Below, in pieces: positions 1 through 5,862 of a stretch of DNA of 6,393 nucleotides. Within the stretch, counting starts at the first letter, position 1. The number at the start of each line of letters is the position of its first letter. Origin of the DNA: an uncultured Persicitalea sp. (GTDB taxonomy: Bacteria; Bacteroidota; Bacteroidia; Cytophagales; Spirosomataceae); contig CATMVR010000304.1 in NCBI GenBank assembly GCA_950075905.1, positions 1 to 6,393 of the forward strand, read 5' to 3'. The notes beneath the pieces were generated by a model. The model searched no databases and had not been told where the DNA came from. It was given only the letters and a program-made list of their open reading frames with translations. Both the position numbers and the translations under genes were made by a program.

Positions 1-922
1 TATTGCCCGAATACTCGCCAAAAGCTTTGTTCAGTTCCAGGTCGTTCAGTTCGCCCGTGTAGACGTACAGCTGGTATTTAATAGTTTCAGACATGCCTTT
101 TTTGATGGTCCAGTCGGCCATACGAGCCTTGGCCGGACCAATGCCCAGCTGCCCATCTACGCGCCAGTAGTTGGGGTACCCCTTGTTGGATGGGTGCTCA
201 AACACCGCAATATGTACCAGATCATTACGGCCTTCCACCTGCATGCCCACATCGGTCCACATGGCGCGTTGGCCTTCGGCTTTTTCGTTGCGTTGCCGGG
301 CGGCGTTGATCACTTCGCCTTTGATTCCCTGCTTCCAGGGCATGCGCACAAAAAGCCCGCCGTAGTCGTACTTGCCAATGGTGACGTCGGTCTGCGCCTC
401 GCCGTTCCATTCCAGATCAAGTAAATATTTACCCTCGTGCTCCCGCATGGTCCAGTGCTGGGTTTCGGTGAGTACGGCGGTGCCGGTGGAGTCGAGCAAG
501 TCATAGACCGTTTGCCACTGCACCGTCTCGCCTTCTCCCACCAGCACCGTCGCCGACTTTTTTCGCCAGTAATTACCCTCGGGATGATGGAAATAGTCGC
601 GACCATTGACGCGGGTAAAGCCCCAGTAAATACCCGTTTGGTGCTTATGGTGGCCGGGGCTGTACTCGGTGAGCAGCCCTTTGCCGTCGGGGGCCACGAT
701 AGGGTGGAGGTAAGGACGAAAATCGGCTTTGGCCACCTGGGTCAGAATGGGCTTGCTTTCTCCCTTCCGGAATACCTCGATGGTACCCGCGGCTTCATTT
801 TGCCGGATGCTCAGGGTAGTAGCGGCAGGTTGGAGCCCCTGGGGGCCGATATCAAAGTGGCTATGTACCAGATACGCAAATGGCAGAAGCAGGAGCGAAA
901 GGATGGGTAAGGTAATGCGCAT
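1..922 (-). CDS. DUF6807 (PmoA-like) family exported protein, N-terminal part, truncated by the window edge
   Basis: The minus strand is open for 307 codons from the ATG at 922 to the left edge, with an in-frame TAA 15 bases upstream of that ATG, so no longer start is possible. The product opens with a signal-peptide-like stretch (MRITLPILSLLLLPFAYLVH), so export is likely. From about residue 37 it resembles the DUF6807/'methane oxygenase PmoA' family: RPYLHPIVAPDG (69-80), a His-rich PGHHKHQTGIYWG (89-101), VNGRDYFHH (105-113), GKYDYGGLFVRMPW (183-196), and a later WTDVG...HIAVFEHPSN segment (222-246). Despite the Pfam name, nothing points to methane oxidation; members occur widely in Bacteroidota and Planctomycetota next to Gfo/Idh oxidoreductases and sugar-catabolism genes, and the molecular function is unknown to me. 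The family domain alone is roughly 300 residues, but some Bacteroidota members continue into heme-binding or cytochrome c domains; whether this one does cannot be seen. It follows a terminator at 1003-1034, so it probably has its own promoter in 923-1002, although I found no convincing -7 box. Confidence 0.85.
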   Translation of the reverse strand, partial: MRITLPILSLLLLPFAYLVHSHFDIGPQGLQPAATTLSIRQNEAAGTIEVFRKGESKPILTQVAKADFRPYLHPIVAPDGKGLLTEYSPGHHKHQTGIYWGFTRVNGRDYFHHPEGNYWRKKSATVLVGEGETVQWQTVYDLLDSTGTAVLTETQHWTMREHEGKYLLDLEWNGEAQTDVTIGKYDYGGLFVRMPWKQGIKGEVINAARQRNEKAEGQRAMWTDVGMQVEGRNDLVHIAVFEHPSNKGYPNYWRVDGQLGIGPAKARMADWTIKKGMSETIKYQLYVYTGELNDLELNKAFGEYSGN

Positions 923-1002
923 TATGGCCAGAAATTAGTTTTTCAATAAAGAAAAAAAAGGGCCTGTTTTACCCTAATGACTCCTGGCCGCCCAGTTGTT
1001 TC

Positions 1003-1034
1003 AAAAAAAAGACCGGAAAGCTAAGTTTCCGGTC
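1003..1034 (-). terminator. Rho-independent terminator after the proline-rich gene
   Basis: On the minus strand a perfect 9-bp stem (GACCGGAAA at 1034-1026 pairing with TTTCCGGTC at 1019-1011) with a 6-base loop is followed directly by eight T residues (1010-1003). It starts 8 bases past the stop codon of the proline-rich gene and lies before the DUF6807 start. It therefore ends transcription of the upstream minus-strand genes and separates them from the DUF6807 gene. The plus-strand direction lacks a T tract, so it is unidirectional. Confidence 0.9.
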
Positions 1035-1041
1035 GGTAGGT

Positions 1042-1290
1042 CTACTTCATCGGCTCTACCGGCTGCTGCCCGGGTACGGGGTCCGGGTTTATTTCCGGAA
1101 TTCCGGGGTCCACCGGGCTTCGCTCAGGGTTTGGATCCCTGGGAGGCGTCTCCTGTGGCGGGTTAACAGGCGGGGTTTCGCCGGGTATAACGGGCTCAGG
1201 TGCCTCGGGCTGATTGGGTAAAACCGGTGTTTCGGGTGGCCCCATGGGAGGGGTTATGCCGGGTATAGGGGGATTTTGGTTCTGTATCAT
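1042..1290 (-). CDS. Small proline-rich hypothetical protein (82 aa)
   Basis: I do not recognise a named family. The 82-residue product has 29 prolines, mostly as PP pairs and P-E/D/N/V/G-P spacing (for example GETPPVNPPQETPP), and no Cys, Trp, Tyr, Phe or His. It has no signal peptide or membrane segment, is acidic, and is probably extended or disordered. No three prolines occur in a row, but the many PP pairs could still make translation sensitive to elongation factor P. Support for a real gene: it begins with ATG, a strong intrinsic terminator sits 8 bases after its stop, and it is co-directional with the peptidase gene 114 bases upstream. The antisense frame gives no better candidate. A possible weak -7 element (TATCTTAG, 1352-1345) lies 54 bases upstream, so it may be transcribed alone as well as by read-through. 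Low-complexity Pro-rich small proteins of this kind recur in Cytophagales (from memory, unchecked). An alternative is a fortuitous ORF in a transcribed 3' region. Confidence 0.65.
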   Translation of the reverse strand: MIQNQNPPIPGITPPMGPPETPVLPNQPEAPEPVIPGETPPVNPPQETPPRDPNPERSPVDPGIPEINPDPVPGQQPVEPMK

Positions 1291-1404
1291 AGGTAGTTGA
1301 ATTTTGGCAGGCCATGATGCCGTGCCGTGTTTAGTGATTCTTCCCTAAGATACTAAAAAATCATTCCCTTTTAAAATATTCCGTGGGTGCATCTGACAAC
1401 CATT

Positions 1405-2190
1405 TCATCCCGGCTCTTGCCGGTATATTTTGGTCATCAGAGCGTACAAGTCCGGATGTTTTTTCTGAAAAAGGTCCGGCTGGTTAAAAAAGTACTCACT
1501 CACTACGCTGAAAAACTCCACTTCGTTCGTAGCCCCATACGGGTTAATGTCGGATTCGTTCTCTTTAATTTTCCCGATTTCCCGGTGCACCAGTTTAAGC
1601 CAGGGAATCACGTATTGTTTCTGCATGAGGTTTTCGGGTATACCATCCGTAGCGCCGTCGGCCTTGTCGATCAGGTGCACAAACTCATGTATGCCGACGT
1701 TGCTCTTACTCTTCTCGTTTTCAAAGCCCTGGCGCAGAGCGGGTAAAGACAGGATCATCAGCCGGTTCATATCGCCCGAGCCCACTTTTCCTAAAATATT
1801 CCGCTTTTTTCCTTCCGTCTGATTCTCCGCGTTGAAAGTACCTTTGTATAATATGACTTCGTCGATGTTTCTGTACCGTAGTTGGGAAAAACCAAACAGG
1901 GGGATGACAGCACTCGCGGCTACGAGCAGTCGGTCGGCATCGTCGATTTCGACTTCTACCCCCGTTACACTTACATTATTTAAGAAATGCAGAATTTCAT
2001 GCTCAAAACGGGTTTTGTCGTTCCCGGAGAGTTGTTCGTAAAACGAAACCTTGTCTGCAAGAATGGCTTTCCATTCTTCCGAAAAATGGCGGTGCTTCCG
2101 CACTTTATTTCTGAGCCAGCCCTGCCAGGCAATAAAGGCCAGGAACAAAACAAAGAGAACGATGATAATCCACTGCGAAAGGGTAAGCAT
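1405..2190 (-). CDS. mtfA: Membrane-anchored MtfA/M90-family zinc metallopeptidase
   Basis: This 261-residue protein matches the MtfA (peptidase M90) family in length (E. coli MtfA is about 265 residues) and motifs. The zinc-binding HExxH is HEFVH at 168-172 inside NVGIHEFVHLIDKADG. A conserved C-terminal block NEVEFFSVVSEYFF (222-235) carries the probable third ligand, E225 or E232, and the end (LFQKKHPDLYALMTKIYRQ) follows the family pattern. Residues about 5-26 form one hydrophobic segment followed by a basic stretch (RNKVRKHRH, 27-35). By the positive-inside rule the catalytic domain would face the cytoplasm while tethered to the inner membrane; E. coli MtfA is instead a soluble cytosolic protein that binds the glucose repressor Mlc. 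The substrate here is unknown. The ATG at 2190 is chosen because it gives the complete anchor and lies 39 bases after the stop of the DUF5916 gene, suggesting co-transcription. No terminator is visible between this gene and the proline-rich gene. Confidence 0.9.
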   Translation of the reverse strand: MLTLSQWIIIVLFVLFLAFIAWQGWLRNKVRKHRHFSEEWKAILADKVSFYEQLSGNDKTRFEHEILHFLNNVSVTGVEVEIDDADRLLVAASAVIPLFGFSQLRYRNIDEVILYKGTFNAENQTEGKKRNILGKVGSGDMNRLMILSLPALRQGFENEKSKSNVGIHEFVHLIDKADGATDGIPENLMQKQYVIPWLKLVHREIGKIKENESDINPYGATNEVEFFSVVSEYFFNQPDLFQKKHPDLYALMTKIYRQEPG

Positions 2191-2229
2191 AAGGCTGGGG
2201 CATAAAGTGGCACGTACCTGTCATTATGC

Positions 2230-4464
2230 TCAAAGATTGAGCCAGTAGGTTACCTTGGCAATGATCGCCCGGTTCTTCACCAGAAATGAATCGGCAAAGT
2301 AGTTGTCGGAATACACCAGAAAAAAATCTGAGACCGGCCGGAAGCGCCACTGAATCCGGCTGTTGATGTTGACGTTATTGGTCAGGTTGTTGTACTGAAA
2401 GAAAGTGGTCCAGAACAGACTTCTCGAAAAGGTAATATCCGTCCGTGGGCCAATGAGCAGCAGGTTGCCCTTACCGCCGGAGGAGGTAATACGGCTCAGG
2501 CTGAAATTGAGGTTAAGTAGGCCATAGGGTTGAAACCGGTAGATCACCGCGCCGGTCAAACTGGCGATGGTCCCGTCAAAATTTTGTCCGAACACTCCCC
2601 GCATTTCTAGTGATATGAGTTTGCGGCGATCGGAAATAAAGTTAAACTGGGCATTGGTGTAGCGGTAGCTGGTACCCCGCTGCAAAGGCAGGTTACCGCT
2701 ACGGGTGGGGTCGAAGTTATTGAGCAGCAGGGTGTAGTTATTGGCTACCTGCCAGGTAAACACGGCATTATTGCCGGTAGTGATTTCGCCCACGATGCCG
2801 ATGGACTGATCCGTTACGCCTGAGTTGAGCTTGCGGTATTCCTCGTAGCTGATCCCGATGTACTGCTTATTGATCAGCCGTTTGCCAGGGTAAAAGTTAA
2901 GTAAAAACCGGGGATTTATCCTGAAAACGTTCCGGCGGGGTACCACGCCTACTTCGGCCTCGAAGCCTTCGCCGATATAAAAGTGATTCCACACCGCCTG
3001 GTAGCGGTACTCATTCCGGATCAGCGACGCCCCGGTGCTGAATTTCTGATCCTGGCTACCGGGCGTGAAGGCTTGATGGTAGTAGGCCTTGCCCTGCCAG
3101 CGGTTGTCGGGCGAGGCAAGGTTATATTCCAGACCGGCCACGCGGTTGTAGTCGTTCTGCCCGGCCACAGGGTTAAACACCTGCTTGTTGACCAGCATGG
3201 CCGTGATGTTGGAGCGGCTGAATACCTTCTGCTGCACCACGGCCACGGTAGTATTGGCGTCGGAGATGCCGCGTTCTTCGTCGCGGGCGGTTTGGATGTT
3301 GAGCAGGCCAATCCGCATGTTATTGCTGACCTTACCGTTGAGCCGTACGCCCGACAGGATGCGTATAGGCGTGTAGGTACCCGTGGTAGTATCCACTTCG
3401 AGGCCTACGCGCCGCGAGTAAAACGGGGTAAAGTTCTGGTTGCCGAGGCCCGACAGAAAAGGCTCCTGGCTTCCGAAGGTGCCGAAGAGATCGGAGTTTT
3501 CCAGAAAAAACTGGCGCTGTTCGGGAAAAGAGAGCGAAATATCAAAGCGCGTGAGGTTTTGTACCTGCCGGTCTGCTTCGACGGTGGAGAAGTCGGGGTT
3601 GATGGTGGCATCCAGGATCAGGCCGGGCGTAATGCCTACTTTCAGGTCGCCCCCCACGGAGTTGAGAGGAGTGCGTAGGTGGGGTTCTTTTAGATGGTCG
3701 GAGGCTCCGCCCGCCCGTAGGTAGGGGATGATGGCCAGGTTGGCACCGGGCTTTTTGAGGGGCCTGGCAAATTTCATTTCGCCGGTAAAGGCGAGGTTGA
3801 AGATGAGCTGGTTTTGCGGAATCCGTACCCAGGTAGACTGCTCGTTGCTCTGGGAATCAAATCGGTAGCACATGAAGTTCCAGGCGTTGCTGCCCTCGAT
3901 GTACCGCAGCGTTTTGAACGGAATCTTTACTTCGCAGGTCCAGTAGGTGTCGTACATTTTGGCCTCCCCGTACCATTTATTATCCCAGAAGGTGTTAAAA
4001 AATTGGGTATCGGAGCCCCCGTTGGAGATAAGCGCCTCGCGCATAACGCCGAAGGGATTCATCCCGAACAGAAAAGCATTGGTCTGATCCTGAAAGGTAT
4101 CAAACACAAAGCTGATGTTATCATTTCCCGTAGCCCGGTAGTCGCGGCGGTAAGAGGGTACGATAAACTCATTGTTATCCGCGTAGCATTTGGCGGCAAC
4201 GTAGAGAAAGTTTTCATCATAGGTCATGTATACCTCGGTGGGGTGCTGCGCCGGCAGGGAATCGGTGGGGAAATACTGCCAAAACTGATCCGTAACCAGG
4301 TGTTGAGCCCATTCGGCCTCGTCAAGTGCACCGTCTATGTCGAAGGAGGTACTCGAAGGGGTAACCTGCATGGAGGGGGTAGGGTAGCGTTCCTGCGCCA
4401 CCGCCAGGAACGTAACACACGAAAACACAACGGACCAGAAATAAGAAGTGTAAAGTTTTTTCAT
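2230..4464 (-). CDS. CBM9-like / DUF5916 outer-membrane protein
   Basis: The product is 744 residues from the ATG at 4464. It starts with a standard signal peptide (KK near the N terminus, hydrophobic core, AVA-Q cleavage near residue 23). Residues about 35-235 resemble the carbohydrate-binding family 9-like fold: SFDIDGALDEAEW (40-52), TEVYMTYDENFLYVAAKCY (76-94), then FVFDTFQDQTNAFLFGMNPFG (119-139) and WTCEVKIPFKTLRY. From about 242 the DUF5916 part begins, with its hallmark blocks ATINPDFSTVEAD (286-298), FPEQRQFFLENSDLF (313-327), FYSRRVG (348-354) and SGVRLNGKVSNNMRIGLLN (371-389). The rest is rich in alternating aromatic and polar segments and ends in YWLNL, consistent with an outer-membrane beta-barrel. 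Homologues are often annotated simply as 'carbohydrate binding family 9 domain-containing protein' or hydrolase; no catalytic site is evident and the ligand is unknown. An upstream in-frame ATG-like start at 4536 would destroy the signal peptide and coincides with the predicted transcription start, so it is rejected. Probably first gene of a unit with the peptidase. Confidence 0.93.
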   Translation of the reverse strand: MKKLYTSYFWSVVFSCVTFLAVAQERYPTPSMQVTPSSTSFDIDGALDEAEWAQHLVTDQFWQYFPTDSLPAQHPTEVYMTYDENFLYVAAKCYADNNEFIVPSYRRDYRATGNDNISFVFDTFQDQTNAFLFGMNPFGVMREALISNGGSDTQFFNTFWDNKWYGEAKMYDTYWTCEVKIPFKTLRYIEGSNAWNFMCYRFDSQSNEQSTWVRIPQNQLIFNLAFTGEMKFARPLKKPGANLAIIPYLRAGGASDHLKEPHLRTPLNSVGGDLKVGITPGLILDATINPDFSTVEADRQVQNLTRFDISLSFPEQRQFFLENSDLFGTFGSQEPFLSGLGNQNFTPFYSRRVGLEVDTTTGTYTPIRILSGVRLNGKVSNNMRIGLLNIQTARDEERGISDANTTVAVVQQKVFSRSNITAMLVNKQVFNPVAGQNDYNRVAGLEYNLASPDNRWQGKAYYHQAFTPGSQDQKFSTGASLIRNEYRYQAVWNHFYIGEGFEAEVGVVPRRNVFRINPRFLLNFYPGKRLINKQYIGISYEEYRKLNSGVTDQSIGIVGEITTGNNAVFTWQVANNYTLLLNNFDPTRSGNLPLQRGTSYRYTNAQFNFISDRRKLISLEMRGVFGQNFDGTIASLTGAVIYRFQPYGLLNLNFSLSRITSSGGKGNLLLIGPRTDITFSRSLFWTTFFQYNNLTNNVNINSRIQWRFRPVSDFFLVYSDNYFADSFLVKNRAIIAKVTYWLNL

Positions 4465-4542
4465 AGATAAAAGGGTAAGCCAGGGGAAACCGACACCGGC
4501 TGCTGCGGAAAATCTGGCAGATCGGATGGGGTGCACCGGTCA

Positions 4543-4550
4543 CAAATATA
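4543..4550 (-). promoter_or_regulatory. Bacteroidota-type -7 promoter element for the DUF5916 gene
   Basis: The minus strand reads TATATTTG, a perfect match to the Bacteroidota -7 consensus TAnnTTTG. It would place transcription start near 4536 and leave a leader of about 70 bases before the ATG at 4464. No good TTTG appears at the -33 position, so the call rests on the -7 box and its location. An imperfect palindrome (GTG-C-ACCGGT-CAC, 4531-4543) overlaps the predicted start site and could be an operator. Confidence 0.6.
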
Positions 4551-4634
4551 ACTCAGAAATAGCACCGAGACTACGCGGTCGGAGAAAAGTCATTGGCGGG
4601 CGTCTTTCCTGCTGTTCCTGGTATCGCAACGAAA

Positions 4635-4667
4635 TTTGCCTGCTTGAAGTACTGATTGGTAAATTCG
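4635..4667 (+). promoter_or_regulatory. Candidate promoter for the glycine-rich lipoprotein gene
   Basis: On the plus strand TTTG (4635-4638) is followed after 21 bases by TAAATTCG (4660-4667), which matches five of the six fixed positions of TAnnTTTG. Transcription would start near 4674, about 33 bases before the ATG at 4707. The arrangement fits the Bacteroidota -33/-7 promoter, but spacing is at the long end and one base deviates. If right, the start site also excludes the in-frame TTG at 4656. Confidence 0.35.
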
Positions 4668-4706
4668 GTCGTTTCATCAGTAACTAAAAATGAACACAGT
4701 AAACCT

Positions 4707-5495
4707 ATGAACCATACTTTCAAGAGTGCGGCTGCTTTCCTCTTTGCTACTATAACTATGATGGGGTGCAGCTCTTCAAAAACAGTGGTGTACGATTCCA
4801 AATGGAATGCGCCCTTTACCTATGTGAATGAGGCCAATCCCGACCAGATGGACCAGCAGTCGCGGCTGCGTTACGGCCTCATCAACGATGACCAGTACAT
4901 GTTCATTACCCTCAAAACCCGGGATCCGAATTCCATCAAGCAGATTCTGACTAACGGACTACGGCTTACGTTCAGTCCGGGCAACGTGCGGGAAGACTAC
5001 GCGCTGGTGTTTCCGGTCGTAACCCGCGACGACAAGCGTGCCCTGCAAAAAATTCAGTTGGACTTGCCCAATAGCCTCACGCTGAACCGAATGCTGGAAG
5101 CTTTCAACAAGGAAGCTCTCTGGAAAGACCGGCAAGGCGAGCGATTTATCAACCTCGTCGATAATCAGACGGGTATTCGTTGCCAGATTACCCTGGACGA
5201 AAACCAGGAGTTAACCCAGCAGTTCAGCATTCCCTTTGAGCGCCTGGGCACTACCCCCCAGCAGGCTGGTGTGGTAGATGTGGCCATCAAAACCGAGGGT
5301 ACCGGTGGGTTTGGCTCGGGGATCTCGCCCAATATCAGCGTAGGTATGGGGAGTGGTGGCTTTGGGTACGGTGGTTTCGGCGGGGGCGGAGTGAGTATCG
5401 GCACCGGCGGCCGCAACAATCCCAACGATCGCACCGTCAATCTGCGCCTGCAGGTACGGCTGGCCCGCGACAGTTTCAGAGAAGATTTACGGTAG
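4707..5495 (+). CDS. Glycine-rich putative lipoprotein, possible CBM9/DOMON-like fold
   Basis: The 262-residue product from the ATG at 4707 begins with a lipoprotein signal peptide: K6, a hydrophobic run, and lipobox MMGC with the modified cysteine at C21. The residues after it (SSSK) are not acidic, so there is no obvious Bacteroidota surface-export signal and a periplasm-facing membrane anchor is the simpler reading. The body (VVYDSKWN at 27-34, SRLRYGLINDDQYMFITLK at 52-70, LTNGLRLTFSPG at 81-92) resembles, by memory of the pattern, Bacteroidota lipoproteins with a CBM9-like beta-sandwich in which a short 'sKWqa' opening precedes a NDxxxLY-type strand; this is a weak assignment. Residues 198-235 hold 19 glycines in 38, with GF/GYGGFGGGG steps, before a basic C terminus (LQVRLARDSFREDLR). 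The gene is divergent from the DUF5916 gene, which also carries a CBM9-like domain. Function unknown. A TTG at 4656 in frame would bury the signal peptide and was not used. Confidence 0.88.
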   Translation: MNHTFKSAAAFLFATITMMGCSSSKTVVYDSKWNAPFTYVNEANPDQMDQQSRLRYGLINDDQYMFITLKTRDPNSIKQILTNGLRLTFSPGNVREDYALVFPVVTRDDKRALQKIQLDLPNSLTLNRMLEAFNKEALWKDRQGERFINLVDNQTGIRCQITLDENQELTQQFSIPFERLGTTPQQAGVVDVAIKTEGTGGFGSGISPNISVGMGSGGFGYGGFGGGGVSIGTGGRNNPNDRTVNLRLQVRLARDSFREDLR

Positions 5496-5506
5496 TATAA
5501 AACAAA

Positions 5507-5532
5507 AAAGGCGTGCTATCCAGCACGCCTTT
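5507..5532. terminator. Bidirectional intrinsic terminator between convergent genes
   Basis: A perfect 10-bp inverted repeat (AAAGGCGTGC at 5507-5516, GCACGCCTTT at 5523-5532) encloses a 6-base loop. Read on the minus strand, the GC-rich stem runs into TTTTTTGTTTTAT, an excellent terminator for the cold-shock gene, whose stop is 23 bases away. On the plus strand only TTT follows, so termination of the lipoprotein gene (stop 11 bases before the stem) is likely but weaker. Confidence 0.85.
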
Positions 5533-5555
5533 CGCAATTCTCTTATGAATAAATA

Positions 5556-5747
5556 TTAGATAACCTTTACGTTAACTGCATTTAGACCTTTCTTACCTTG
5601 CTCAACTTCGTAAGATACTTTGTCATTCTCGCGGATGTCATCGGCCAGGCCAGATACGTGTACGAAAATGTCTTGACCACCATTGGATGGAGAAATGAAA
5701 CCAAATCCTTTGGTGTCATTGAAAAACTTAACTGTTCCTTCTTGCAT
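5556..5747 (-). CDS. CspA-family cold-shock protein
   Basis: The 63-residue product is a single cold-shock domain, an OB-fold that binds single-stranded RNA and DNA and melts secondary structure in mRNA. The opening MQEGTVKFFNDTKGFGFI contains RNP1 (KGFGFI, 13-18), and RNP2 is DIFVHV (26-31); DKVSYEVEQGKKGLNAVNV gives the last two strands. The Trp of E. coli CspA 'KWFN' is Phe (KFFN), as is usual in Bacteroidota. Length is slightly below the 65-70 residues of E. coli Csp proteins but nothing is missing. The coding region is visibly more AT-rich than its neighbours, fitting codon choice in a strongly expressed gene. It follows the Gfo/Idh gene by 115 bases on the same strand; the long AT-rich leader and dedicated terminator suggest it is transcribed alone. 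Confidence 0.96.
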   Translation of the reverse strand: MQEGTVKFFNDTKGFGFISPSNGGQDIFVHVSGLADDIRENDKVSYEVEQGKKGLNAVNVKVI

Positions 5748-5767
5748 TGTATTGATATGTATTGATA
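5748..5767 (-). repeat. Perfect 10-bp tandem repeat abutting the cold-shock start codon
   Basis: The plus strand carries two adjacent identical copies of tgtattgata (5748-5757 and 5758-5767). In the mRNA sense this reads TATCAATACA twice, with the last base directly before the ATG at 5747. It therefore occupies the whole ribosome-binding zone, which contains no Shine-Dalgarno sequence. A role in translation initiation is possible but is inference; it may also be a chance duplication. Confidence 0.7.
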
Positions 5768-5862
5768 AAACTTATAACAAAGGAAAGACTTTAAATCGGA
5801 GATTCCTATTATAATTTGATTATCAATTAAATATTTATTGAACGGCACAAAAGTTCTTCACT

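Noticed and set aside
437..910. A 157-codon open frame on the plus strand, with further short frames nearby
   Set aside because: The minus strand here encodes 307 uninterrupted codons with DUF6807 motifs; the plus-strand frame is a shadow.
1410..1423. Hairpin ccggc-tctt-gccgg near the end of the peptidase gene
   Set aside because: It is inside the coding sequence, only 5 bp, and has no T tract on the minus strand, so it is not a terminator.
2983..3678. A 231-codon open frame on the plus strand
   Set aside because: It lies antisense to the DUF5916 gene, whose frame carries family motifs throughout; the antisense product has no recognisable domain and reflects codon bias.
3814..4470. A 218-codon open frame on the plus strand
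   Set aside because: Antisense to the signal peptide and CBM9-like part of the DUF5916 gene; no promoter, no recognisable motif.
4465..4536. N-terminal extension of the DUF5916 protein to a start at 4536
   Set aside because: It would place 24 residues before a clear signal peptide and begins at the predicted transcription start site.
4656..4706. N-terminal extension of the lipoprotein to a TTG at 4656
   Set aside because: It overlaps the candidate -7 box and would put 17 polar residues before a well-formed lipoprotein signal peptide starting at the ATG at 4707.
5165..5440. A proline-rich open frame on the minus strand
   Set aside because: It is the reverse complement of the lipoprotein's glycine-rich segment (GGN codons read as NCC), so its proline content is an artefact, unlike the 1042-1290 gene.
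5816..5826. Quasi-palindrome ttgat-t-atcaa in the cold-shock leader
   Set aside because: Eleven bases in very AT-rich sequence is expected by chance; no matching second copy is seen.
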